From Selenomonas sp. GACV-9 (GTDB lineage Bacteria; Bacillota; Negativicutes; Selenomonadales; Selenomonadaceae): DNA of 64,000 nucleotides. Below are positions 50,028-58,098 of this stretch, piece by piece; within the stretch, counting starts at the first letter, position 1, and every line of letters starts with the position of its first letter. The notes beneath the pieces were generated by a model, which had not been told where the DNA came from, did not search any database, and was given only the letters and a program-made list of their open reading frames with translations. The stretch spans positions 434,001 to 498,000 of the forward strand of contig FPAX01000001.1 of NCBI GenBank assembly GCA_900116485.1, in the 5' to 3' direction. The translations under genes and the position numbers were made by a program.

Positions 50028-51350
50028 ATGAATTTTTTGCGTATCAGTAAGGAAGCCTTATCCATAGCCATGGCCTATGTGGGCGTTTTGGTGGGAGCTG
50101 GGCTTTCTTCCGGCCAGGATATGCTGCAATACTTTTTGAGTTTCGGACAAGCAGGAATCTGGGGTGTGATTGCCCTCGGCTTGCTGAATGTTATCTTTGG
50201 CCGGATTATTGTGACGCTTGGTTCGCATTATCAATCCAGCAACCATCAGGAAGTGCTGGAACAAATCGCCCATCCCGTCATCAATCGCATCATTGACGTT
50301 ACGTTGATCATTTCCTGTTTTGTTGTCGGCTTTGTCATGGTGGCTGGTGCCGGGGCCAATTTACAGCAACAGTTCGGGCTGCCCAGCTGGGCAGGAGCTT
50401 TGCTCTGCTCCCTGCTGATCATTGTCATCTCCTTTATGGATTTCAACAAAATCACACGGGTGTTGGGAATCTTTACCCCCCTTATCATTTTGATGATCCT
50501 GGTGGTAACGGCCTACACCTTTGCTGGAAAAACCTATGACTTTACGGCGCTCAATGCGGTGGCAGACACCATGGAACCTGTTATGCCGAATATCTACCTA
50601 TCCGTTATGAATTACTTTGCTCTCTGCGTGATGAATGGCGTTTCCATGGCATTGGTGCTCGGCGGCTCCGTCATCCGTATCGGCGATGCAGAAAAAGGCG
50701 GTGCCTTAGGCGGCGTGATCATCGGTGTTATCGTTACCTGCGCGGCACTGGCCCTCTTTGCCAATCTGGACATGGTCAAGGATGCCGAAATCCCCATGCT
50801 CATGATTGTCAACCACATCCACCCCCTGTTTGCTTTCGCCTATGCTTTGGTCATCTTTGCCTTGATTTTCAACACGGCCTTCAGTCTTTATTACGCCACC
50901 GCCCGCCGTTTCGCCGGTGATGATGTACGCAAAATGCATCGTTATATCATTAGCATTGTAATCTTGGGCTATATCTGCAGCTTCGGCGGTTTCACCCAGC
51001 TGGTATCCTGGATGTATCCCTTGCTGGGCTATATGGGATTCCTGGTTTTGGCGGTGCTGTCCGTTGCCTGGATTCAGGAGCGGGACAATATCATCCGGGA
51101 AAAATTCCTGCGCCGCAAGATGATCCGCCTGCTGTTCCGCAAATACGACGACGATTATGAGTTTACCCGCCAAAACAAACAGACATTCCAAAAACTCGGA
51201 GAAATGTCTGCGGCCGATACGGAAGGCCTCAAAAAAGACATCAAAGCCTATGTAGAAGATGTGGTGGAAAATCATGATGACCTGCAGGCTTATGCCAAGG
51301 AGAATTTGTCCATGGAAGGCTCGCCCTTAAAGAAAGAAAAAAAGGAATAA
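50028..51350 (+). CDS. YkvI-family membrane protein
   Basis: 440 residues, about ten helices in an APC/LeuT-like arrangement. ISKEALSIAMAYVGVLVGAGLSSGQDMLQYFLSFG is the family start, and GAGANLQQQFG, GVSMALVLGG follow. A cytosolic tail after residue 360 is charged (EKFLRRKMIRLLFRKYDDDYEF..KKEKKE). ACGAGGTGATTCC precedes ATG 50028. Probably co-transcribed with DUF389. Substrate unknown. Confidence 0.88.
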   Translation: MNFLRISKEALSIAMAYVGVLVGAGLSSGQDMLQYFLSFGQAGIWGVIALGLLNVIFGRIIVTLGSHYQSSNHQEVLEQIAHPVINRIIDVTLIISCFVVGFVMVAGAGANLQQQFGLPSWAGALLCSLLIIVISFMDFNKITRVLGIFTPLIILMILVVTAYTFAGKTYDFTALNAVADTMEPVMPNIYLSVMNYFALCVMNGVSMALVLGGSVIRIGDAEKGGALGGVIIGVIVTCAALALFANLDMVKDAEIPMLMIVNHIHPLFAFAYALVIFALIFNTAFSLYYATARRFAGDDVRKMHRYIISIVILGYICSFGGFTQLVSWMYPLLGYMGFLVLAVLSVAWIQERDNIIREKFLRRKMIRLLFRKYDDDYEFTRQNKQTFQKLGEMSAADTEGLKKDIKAYVEDVVENHDDLQAYAKENLSMEGSPLKKEKKE

Positions 51351-51396
51351 TGCACTGTGTCTTTTCTCATTGACAATAAACCCATAAATTTTCGCG

Positions 51397-51528
51397 GTCA
51401 TCATGGCCTTTTCCCGGCTATATGCAGGTGTCCACTATCCCTCCGATGTAACAGGCGGCATAATCGTAGCCTTTGTTGGCAGCTGCCTGACCTGGCACTT
51501 GCGCAGCACCATCTTTGACCGGAAATAA
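51397..51528 (+). pseudogene. PAP2 phosphatase remnant
   Basis: Encodes VIMAFSRLYAGVHYPSDVTGGIIVAFVGS..FDRK and stops at 51526-51528. This is the last catalytic motif (SRxxxGxHYPxDVxxG) of a PAP2 lipid phosphatase with its final helix; everything upstream is missing. Confidence 0.82.
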
Positions 51529-51602
51529 CCTCACGAAAATTTTCAGCAACTCCCTGGGGTTCGTCTACCCGTGCTAAGTTCCCTTAAAGCAGACACACGT
51601 AA

Positions 51603-51649
51603 AGAGGCTATTGCATGTGTGAGCATATCACTTACATGCAATAGCCTCT
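51603..51649. terminator. Bidirectional terminator
   Basis: AGAGGCTATTGCATGT (51603-51618) pairs with ACATGCAATAGCCTCT (51634-51649), followed by TCTTTTATTT. Confidence 0.82.
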
Positions 51650-51655
51650 TCTTTT

Positions 51656-51903
51656 ATTTCATATTCTCCCACCAGGACGCAAAGTTCTGCTTTTTGCCGC
51701 CGTGGTCTGGCAGGAGCAGTAATGCCCCAACCAGACCACAGCATCCTTGTCTTTGTCCAAAGCCTTCAGATCTGTCTTTTGAGATAGCATGGTTTCCTTG
51801 GGCGATAGCTCGGATTTATCCCCAAAGAGGAAAAGACCAGCCACCAGCAGCTAACATCCCCACTGCACCGATACCTCCAATAATAAATGTTCTGCGATTC
51901 ATC
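51656..51903 (-). pseudogene. MBL hydrolase skeleton
   Basis: Three short pieces of the 60852-61976 paralogue remain in order: an N-terminal Tat-like start MNRRTFIIGGIGAVGML (51903-51845), a middle part FLFGDKSELSPKETMLSQKTDLKALDKDKDAVVWLGH (to about 51725), and the end FASWWENMK (to 51656). The central 280 residues including the metal site are deleted. The retained DNA is almost identical to the paralogue, so the deletion is recent. Confidence 0.85.
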
Positions 51904-52321
51904 ATTTTAGCTTATCGTACTCTTTTTCATCTACCGGCTCGCACCATTCGCTGGAAGTATTCTCTCCCGGCACCTCGATGGCGATATGCTGGAAGGCGGA
52001 GTCCTTGGCAGCCCCATGCCAGTGTTTCACATTTGCAGGAATATGCACCACATCGCCGGGCTTCAATTCCTGGGCAGGCTCGCCCCATTCCTGATAGTAA
52101 CCCCGTCCAGCAGTGACGAGAAGCATCTGCCCGCCGCCTTTGTCGGCGTGGTGGATATGCCAGTGATTGCGACAGCCCGGCTCAAAGGTTACATTACCGA
52201 TAACCACCTGGTCCAAGGAAATCATATGAAGATAGCTCTTGCCATCAAAATACTGGGCGTAGTTGACGTTTTCGCCCCCTACGGGGAATAAGCTGGTTTG
52301 CTTGATGGTTTCCAAATCCAT
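51902..52321 (-). CDS. Cupin (from a truncated CMD-cupin gene)
   Basis: 139-residue cupin: HWHIHHADKGGGQMLLVTAG and GDVVHIPANVKHWHGAAKDSAF. GAAGGAGATGTCAAT gives an excellent start at ATG 52321. The frame continues upstream to 52450 through the last 25 residues of a CMD domain (GFYAGWPKAWAAFNLAKEV), matching the fusion at 31827-32705, whose first 125 residues are missing here. So the fused ancestor was cut and the cupin survives as a free cytosolic protein. It follows the DUF362 gene in one operon. Confidence 0.85.
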   Translation of the reverse strand: MDLETIKQTSLFPVGGENVNYAQYFDGKSYLHMISLDQVVIGNVTFEPGCRNHWHIHHADKGGGQMLLVTAGRGYYQEWGEPAQELKPGDVVHIPANVKHWHGAAKDSAFQHIAIEVPGENTSSEWCEPVDEKEYDKLK

Positions 52322-52449
52322 ATTGACATCTCCTTCGCGACTGATATTCTTTGCCGCATCTTCGTTATATACTTCCTTGGCCAGGTTGAATGCTGCCCAG
52401 GCTTTTGGCCAACCGGCATAAAAGCCCAGCTTTTCATAACACACCCCCA

Positions 52450-53571
52450 TCAGATTTTTTCGCCAGCCCAGGTACCTTTAATCCCCTGGACTGCTGTCTG
52501 TGCATCGATTATCTTATCGCTATTATCAATATCTACAAGCTGGTAACGGTCATTGCCCATACCCATTTCTTTCATATAGGTAAGCTGACGCATGCTATGG
52601 CGGGATTCCATCCGCTCCACCAAGTCATGCTTGCTTTCTTCTGGCAGGGCATAGACCAAATCCACGCTAGCCTGGTCGGCAGCCAGAATATCCAGAGAAG
52701 CCACAATGCCCACATCGGGAGTTACCACGGGCTTGGCCCCGGTACCTGCACAATCGCAGTCCACACTCATATTCCGCAAAACATTGATAAAGGCGATTTT
52801 CCCGGCAAAGTGATTTACCGTGGCCTTGGTGGACTCGGTCATACGTTCCATAAACTCTTCCTGCACGATGCCCCACTGCTGGCCGCTGTCACCGCTGTGA
52901 ATCATTTTCTTGCCAATGCGACCATCGGCACAGCCAATGCCCAAATTCTTGTTGGAGCCGCCAAAACCTCCCATGGCATGCCCCTTGAAATGGGTCAGTG
53001 TCAGCAGGGAATCGTAGTTCAGCATATTCTGACCCACGCTCATTTCCTGGAACCACTTACCCCCAGGCACCGGCAGCATGGCAGTTCCTGGCTCATCGGT
53101 GATGTCCACTGTGGCAAACTCCGTCCAACCGTTAATGGCCAGCGTTCTGCGGTGGTCTTCCGTGGTATAACGGCCACCATTGTAATAGGTGTTGGTTTCG
53201 ATGATATGAGCCTCAGGCAAGCGGTCAGCCAAAAGTCTCTTTACCCAGGGACGGGGAATGATATTGGGGCCATGGGGCTCGCCGGTGTGCAGCTTCACTG
53301 CCACTTTCCCCCTCAGGTCCCGACTTATCCTGTCATAGATTTTTAAGAGGCCTGCCGCCGACAGGTCACGGGTAAAATAGACTACGGATTCTTTCCCCTG
53401 ACGCTCACTGTACGGTACATAGATATCGCCACTTTTTACGGCTGTTGGTACCTGCGTCTTTTTTTCTTCGGTAAGTTTATCTGCTGCCAGACTGCACCCT
53501 GGCAGTGCTACAACGGCCAGAGCTGCCCCGGCCAATTTAACAAATTTTCGTCTGGACATTCGCTTTTCCAT
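52450..53571 (-). CDS. Tat lipoprotein DUF362 protein
   Basis: 373 residues. SRRKFVKLAGAA is a Tat motif and VALPGC a lipobox. The DUF362 domain has KVAVKLHTGEPHGPNIIPRPWVK, NTYYNGGRYTTEDH, LTLTHFKGHAMGGFGGSNKNLGIGCADGRIGK and CDCAGTGAKP, with conserved Cys/His of the family. AAGGTGG lies before ATG 53571. It sits 21 bases after the metallophosphatase stop, in the same operon. Family function is not established; some members are iron-sulfur related. Confidence 0.88.
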   Translation of the reverse strand: MEKRMSRRKFVKLAGAALAVVALPGCSLAADKLTEEKKTQVPTAVKSGDIYVPYSERQGKESVVYFTRDLSAAGLLKIYDRISRDLRGKVAVKLHTGEPHGPNIIPRPWVKRLLADRLPEAHIIETNTYYNGGRYTTEDHRRTLAINGWTEFATVDITDEPGTAMLPVPGGKWFQEMSVGQNMLNYDSLLTLTHFKGHAMGGFGGSNKNLGIGCADGRIGKKMIHSGDSGQQWGIVQEEFMERMTESTKATVNHFAGKIAFINVLRNMSVDCDCAGTGAKPVVTPDVGIVASLDILAADQASVDLVYALPEESKHDLVERMESRHSMRQLTYMKEMGMGNDRYQLVDIDNSDKIIDAQTAVQGIKGTWAGEKI

Positions 53572-53592
53572 AGCCTTGCCACCTTTCCCTTA

Positions 53593-54870
53593 TTACTTCT
53601 TTGCCACTTCCACCTGGTCTATTTCCTGCCCGTCCGGCAGGAAACATTTGATGACAATACGCTCTTTCGTCACATCCATAGTAAGGTAATTGTCTGTCTC
53701 CGGCTGTGGAGCAACCCGCTCATCCAATGCATGGTCTATCCAAAGTCCCGGATAACGCACGTTCCCTGCCACCCCTGTAAGGATATAGAGAGGCCCCTTG
53801 CTGTCATGATGGTTCCCGCGAATATGACCGCGATTGCGGTAAGTGTGCAGATGAGCCGAAAACACAATGTCAATGCCCAATTCCTCAAAGAGAGGCATAA
53901 AGGCTTCTCCTACATCGGAAATTCCTTCTTGCCGCTCGGGGCGGTTGTGAATGCGGTATTGCAGAACATCCTTGTGAATCAGCACGATTTTCCACTGCTT
54001 AGTGCTTTGCTGAGCATCCTTCCTAAGCCACTCTATCTGCTCCTCCTTGAGCCCGAACTTGAAATCCTCCGTTTCATCCCATTGGCTGTTCAGCACCATG
54101 AAATGCACCGGGCCATAGTCAAAGGAATAGTAGTAGCGGGCAAAATCACGACTCCCGTTTTCCGGTACAGCAAAGTAATGCAGGTAGGCCTCCGGCAGTC
54201 GCACCTTCCAGTTCTGGTCATAGGTTTCGTGATTGCCCATCAGGGGCACAAAGGGCAGGCGATCAATAATACCCTCGACGCCATGAAACCAGGCCTGCCA
54301 CTGGGTATGGTCTTCGCCATTGTCCACGATATCCCCCATATTGATGAAAAAGGCCGCCTGGGGATTGCGCTTTGCCGCATTTTGCGCTAAATTCTCCCAA
54401 TCGCTGTAATCGCTGGACTGGGAATCGGGAAACAGCAGGCACTCAAAATCACCATCCCCCGCCGTCTGCAAGGTATGCCAGTCGCTGGCAGCTGTTTCTG
54501 TCACCACCCGATATTCATAAGTAGCAGCGGCCTGCAAATCCTGCAACTGTGCCAGATACTGCTTGTTCTTGACCCCATCATCGCTGAAAAAATCCTCCCG
54601 GGCAGGAACCTGCTGCACTTCCGCCTGCCCCTGGATGCGGTATTCGATGGCCGGCCTAGTTAAAACATCCTCCGCCTGCCACATAATCGTCCGGCTATGG
54701 GCCGCATCGGCTGTAATCAGCTGGCGCAGATATTGGGCATCCAAATCTCCCGCCAGACTACGAACCCCATTAGCCGCCTTGCGATACAAAGTACCTTGGG
54801 CTAAGAACGCACCGCCCGCTAGCAGCCCCAGCGTGCCCACGCCGCCGATAATAAATGTTCTTCTGTTCAT
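53593..54870 (-). CDS. Tat-signal metallophosphoesterase (purple acid phosphatase-like)
   Basis: 425 residues. MNRRTFIIGGVGTLG is a Tat-like signal shared with the MBL hydrolases. An N-terminal fibronectin-like purple acid phosphatase domain (AAHSRTIMWQ) is followed by the calcineurin domain: GDIVDNGEDH, GNHETYDQN, VLIHKDV, FSAHLHTYRN, all metal ligands. GGTGGAGAC supports ATG 54870. MerR-type promoter at 54974. Exported phosphoesterase with DUF362 and cupin partners; substrate unknown. Confidence 0.9.
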   Translation of the reverse strand: MNRRTFIIGGVGTLGLLAGGAFLAQGTLYRKAANGVRSLAGDLDAQYLRQLITADAAHSRTIMWQAEDVLTRPAIEYRIQGQAEVQQVPAREDFFSDDGVKNKQYLAQLQDLQAAATYEYRVVTETAASDWHTLQTAGDGDFECLLFPDSQSSDYSDWENLAQNAAKRNPQAAFFINMGDIVDNGEDHTQWQAWFHGVEGIIDRLPFVPLMGNHETYDQNWKVRLPEAYLHYFAVPENGSRDFARYYYSFDYGPVHFMVLNSQWDETEDFKFGLKEEQIEWLRKDAQQSTKQWKIVLIHKDVLQYRIHNRPERQEGISDVGEAFMPLFEELGIDIVFSAHLHTYRNRGHIRGNHHDSKGPLYILTGVAGNVRYPGLWIDHALDERVAPQPETDNYLTMDVTKERIVIKCFLPDGQEIDQVEVAKK

Positions 54871-54973
54871 GTCTCCACCTATTCTGTACTGACATTTTAC
54901 TAACAAATTCGCCTATGCACAGGCAGATACCTTCCTGTTATCACAACTTTTCCTGTACCTCTGGCATGTTATT

Positions 54974-55004
54974 ACTTTAGCACTTGGAGTCAGCTTCAAG
55001 TCAA
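54974..55004 (-). promoter_or_regulatory. MerR-type promoter for the metallophosphatase operon
   Basis: Reverse strand: TTGACT (54999-55004), 19-base spacer with ACTTGAAGCtgACTCCAAGT, then TAAAGT (54974-54979). Confidence 0.82.
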
Positions 55005-55029
55005 ATACTTTTAGTGATGAATTTTTTAG

Positions 55030-55073
55030 AAAACAATGAAGTCGCCTGCTACAGCAAGCGGCCTCATTGTTTT
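55030..55073. terminator. Terminator downstream of small ORF
   Basis: AAAACAATGA (55030-55039) pairs with TCATTGTTTT (55064-55073) and inner GTCGC with GCGGC. A/T tracts on both sides. Confidence 0.8.
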
Positions 55074-55079
55074 CGGTTT

Positions 55080-55145
55080 TTACCTAGCAGGTACTGCGCT
55101 GGCGATAAGCAAACCAGCAGCTAGGGATGCAAATATCTTTTTCAT
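55080..55145 (-). CDS. 21-residue exported peptide or signal-peptide stub
   Basis: ATG 55145 has GGGGAGCAAG directly upstream and the frame reads MKKIFASLAAGLLIASAVPAR then TAA, i.e. a signal peptide with nothing after it. Probably the stub of a lost exported protein or a tiny secreted peptide. It lies between hsdS and its terminator. Confidence 0.4.
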   Translation of the reverse strand: MKKIFASLAAGLLIASAVPAR

Positions 55146-55155
55146 CTTGCTCCCC

Positions 55156-56625
55156 TTATTTTGACTTACTTCTAAGCTGATCACAAAAGGGCAACAGCTC
55201 TTCCAGTTTGGCAACGATGCGGTGTTGCTCGGCTAGTGGGGGCATAGGGAATAAAAAGTTAACGATTTTCTCTTTTGAAATATTAGGTTGCGCTCCCCCT
55301 TCGCCTAGCTTTATGAAATTTGTGCGTTGAGACATGAGATAATAAAAAAGATATTGAGGATTCATTTCTGCAAAAAGTGCACAGGCACAACATGCCTGAT
55401 TTGTTGTTGCAGGAACGGTTAAAATACCTAATTTTCCAATAGTAGCCCCATACATTGCCATTAGGACACTACCAACAGGATTTAACCTTACTGAAGAATT
55501 ATCAAATCCTTCTTGGGTGATTGTTTCAGGAATTTCTGATATGTAACCATCATTTAGGTCACCAGTTTTCAGCCATGGAATATCTCCACCGTAGTATTCA
55601 GGGTGATGGCGTTTAGGCGTTGCTCCAGACCCCCAGTCTCCAATTTCACCCAATCTCACCCAATCCCACCCTTCAGGTATATCAAAGGGAATTTCCTCTT
55701 CCGTGATAGGTGGCAGTACCTTGGGCTTCTTGATTTTCTTCTCGGCTATAAGCCGCTTCTTCTCTGCCTGTATGTCTTTGATGAGGTCTTGGGCTGTGCC
55801 TTCATCGGCGCGCTGCTCCACCAGCTTGCCCTGAATGGCGTACTGGAGCAGGCTTTTCTTCATGGCCTCCGGGAAGCGGGTGTTGAAGTCGGTTAGTTTG
55901 GTGTAGGCTTTGTCGTATTTGTCGATAAGGGGAAGGATTTCTTCAATTTTTGCTACAATACGGCGTTGTTCTGCAAGTGGTGGAAATGGGAGGATCATAT
56001 TTCCAAGTGTCTTTCCATTGCAGTTAGGTTGTGCTGTCGCAATAGTACCATTTCTTAGCTGTTCCCAGTAGATTGAACTCTCCATGAAAAATTTTAAGTA
56101 TTGTGGAACGAGTAAATTACTATATCTTGTACGAATCAAGTAGCCAGCATAAATGGCTTCTTCTGGAACTTCTGTTACAAGATATGATTTGCCTACAGTC
56201 CCGCCAGTCCGTGCAAATAATATATCATTAGTTTGCAAAGCATATGTCTCTATATTTTCTTCATCGATTTGACAATATGGCACTGTCTCCCACAATACGC
56301 GGTTATCCTGAATATCACTGATTCGCACCATTTTTATACGACCTTTTGTTTGTGCTGGTGCATTATATCCATATTGGATAGACTGAGACAAATCTCCCCA
56401 GCGTACCCACTCCCACCCTTCAGGAATATCAAAAGGCTTTTCTTCCTCAGTGATAGGCGGCAATACCTTGGGCTTCTTGATTTTTCCTTCCTCAACCAGC
56501 CGCGCCTTCTCTACCTGTATCTCCTTGAGCAGTTCTTTTGCATTGCCTTCCTCTGGCCTTTGTTCCACCAGTCTTCCCTCTATGGCTCGCTGAAGGATGC
56601 TATTTTTCAATTGCTGGGGTGTCAT
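55156..56625 (-). CDS. hsdS: Type I restriction enzyme specificity subunit
   Basis: 489 residues. Two target-recognition domains, each preceded by a conserved helix with LKNSILQRAIEGRLVEQR / MKKSLLQYAIQGKLVEQR and the shared phrase KIKKPKVLPPITEEE.PFDIPEGW.WVR. The repeats (about 1-245 and 245-489) recognise the two halves of the DNA target. GGAGGCAGC before ATG 56625. Overlaps hsdM by 4 bases. No invertase or second hsdS is nearby, so no shuffling is visible. Confidence 0.95.
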   Translation of the reverse strand: MTPQQLKNSILQRAIEGRLVEQRPEEGNAKELLKEIQVEKARLVEEGKIKKPKVLPPITEEEKPFDIPEGWEWVRWGDLSQSIQYGYNAPAQTKGRIKMVRISDIQDNRVLWETVPYCQIDEENIETYALQTNDILFARTGGTVGKSYLVTEVPEEAIYAGYLIRTRYSNLLVPQYLKFFMESSIYWEQLRNGTIATAQPNCNGKTLGNMILPFPPLAEQRRIVAKIEEILPLIDKYDKAYTKLTDFNTRFPEAMKKSLLQYAIQGKLVEQRADEGTAQDLIKDIQAEKKRLIAEKKIKKPKVLPPITEEEIPFDIPEGWDWVRLGEIGDWGSGATPKRHHPEYYGGDIPWLKTGDLNDGYISEIPETITQEGFDNSSVRLNPVGSVLMAMYGATIGKLGILTVPATTNQACCACALFAEMNPQYLFYYLMSQRTNFIKLGEGGAQPNISKEKIVNFLFPMPPLAEQHRIVAKLEELLPFCDQLRSKSK

Positions 56626-58094
56626 AAGCTGCCTCCAATGCGTTTGGTGATTTCAGCCAGTACCTGGTCTATCTCATGGTTCAACTCTTTGCGGTGCTCT
56701 TGATAGCTCTGTATCAGGTCGAGCGGGTCAAGGATTTCTTCTTCCTTATGGGGGAAGCCGCACAGGTCGAGGTTGTAGCCACTATTGGCGATTTCTTCTG
56801 CTGTGTAGCGCTTGGCCTTGGGCCAGCCATCTGCCTCGATTTCCTCCCTATGCTGCCACCACTCCATGACGGGCTGGAAATGCTCCAGCTTCATGGGCTT
56901 GGTCTTGGAGAAGTGCTTGTAGCCCTCAGGCATATCCAGACGGTAGAACCAAACTCCCTTGGTAGGCTCAGTGTTATCAAAGAACAGCAGGTTGGTGGTA
57001 ATGCTGGTGTAGGGAGCAAAGACACTGCCGGGGAGCCGGATAATGGTATGCAGGTTGAACTCGTCCATGAGTTTCTTCTTGATGGCGGTTTTGGTGTTAT
57101 CAGTGCCAAAGAGGAAACCGTCCGGCAGCACCACGGCAGCCCGGCCATTTTCCTTCAGACGGTACATAATGACGCTCATAAAGAGGTCAGCGGTCTCGGA
57201 ATTAGCCAAATTCTCAGGGAAGTTTTTCTTAATGGCCTCACCTTCAGTGCCGCCGTATGGTGGATTCATGAGGATTTTATCAAAGGCATCCTTTTCCGTA
57301 TAGTCCAGCACGCTGTGAGCAAGGCTGTTGTCGTGGTAAATCCTCGGCTCGTCAATGTCATGGAGCAGCAGGTTGGTGATGGCCAGCATATAGGGGAATT
57401 GCTTTTTCTCGATGCCGTAAATGGAGCTGCCCACCTTTTCCCTGTCCTCAGTGTTCTTGACCTGTAGCACCAGCTCCTTCAGCCAGCTGATGATAAAGCC
57501 CCCGGTGCCGCAGGCAAAATCTGCCATAGTCTCCCCCAGCTTCGGCTCTATCATTTTCGCCATAAAGTCGGTGACAGCTCGAGGCGTGTAAAACTCGCCA
57601 GCGTGACCGGCAGATTGCAGGTCTTTCAGGATAGTCTCGTAAATGTCCCCCAGCGCATGGATTTCCTCATAGCCGGAAAGGTCGATGGTATCCAGTTCAT
57701 TGACCATTTGCCGCAGCAGAACGCCATCCTTCATGTATTGGTTGGTGTCCTCAAAGACGGTGCGGACAATGGCTTTTCGCAAGGGAGTATCCTGCGTGAT
57801 GGCAAGTTCCTTGAAGGCTTTGAACATGGCGTTCACAAAGTCCAGCAGGTCGTCACCAGTCAGGCCGTCCCCTTGTTTTTCTTCATGGGCCCAATTCTGC
57901 CAGCGGTATTTCTCCGGGATAATGGACACAAATTCTTCATCGTCAAATTCCCATTCTGCTTCTTTGGCGCTGTAGACCTTTAGAAACAGCATCCACACAA
58001 TCTGCTCGATACGCTGGGCATCGCCGTTGATACCTGCATCCTGCCGCATAATGTCCTGCAATCTTTTTACGAGACCACCTATATTTTCTGCCAT
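56622..58094 (-). CDS. hsdM: Type I restriction enzyme methylase subunit
   Basis: 490 residues. HsdM N-terminal domain (LQDIMRQDAGINGDAQRIEQIVWMLFLKVY), then the adenine methylase core: SAM motif DFACGTGGF near residue 200 and the catalytic NPPY in ILMNPPYGG near residue 282. C-terminal part contacts HsdS. AGGTTAAGTAA precedes ATG 58094. Follows hsdR by 4 bases. Operon order R-M-S is complete. Confidence 0.96.
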   Translation of the reverse strand: MAENIGGLVKRLQDIMRQDAGINGDAQRIEQIVWMLFLKVYSAKEAEWEFDDEEFVSIIPEKYRWQNWAHEEKQGDGLTGDDLLDFVNAMFKAFKELAITQDTPLRKAIVRTVFEDTNQYMKDGVLLRQMVNELDTIDLSGYEEIHALGDIYETILKDLQSAGHAGEFYTPRAVTDFMAKMIEPKLGETMADFACGTGGFIISWLKELVLQVKNTEDREKVGSSIYGIEKKQFPYMLAITNLLLHDIDEPRIYHDNSLAHSVLDYTEKDAFDKILMNPPYGGTEGEAIKKNFPENLANSETADLFMSVIMYRLKENGRAAVVLPDGFLFGTDNTKTAIKKKLMDEFNLHTIIRLPGSVFAPYTSITTNLLFFDNTEPTKGVWFYRLDMPEGYKHFSKTKPMKLEHFQPVMEWWQHREEIEADGWPKAKRYTAEEIANSGYNLDLCGFPHKEEEILDPLDLIQSYQEHRKELNHEIDQVLAEITKRIGGSL

Positions 58095-58098
58095 TTAC

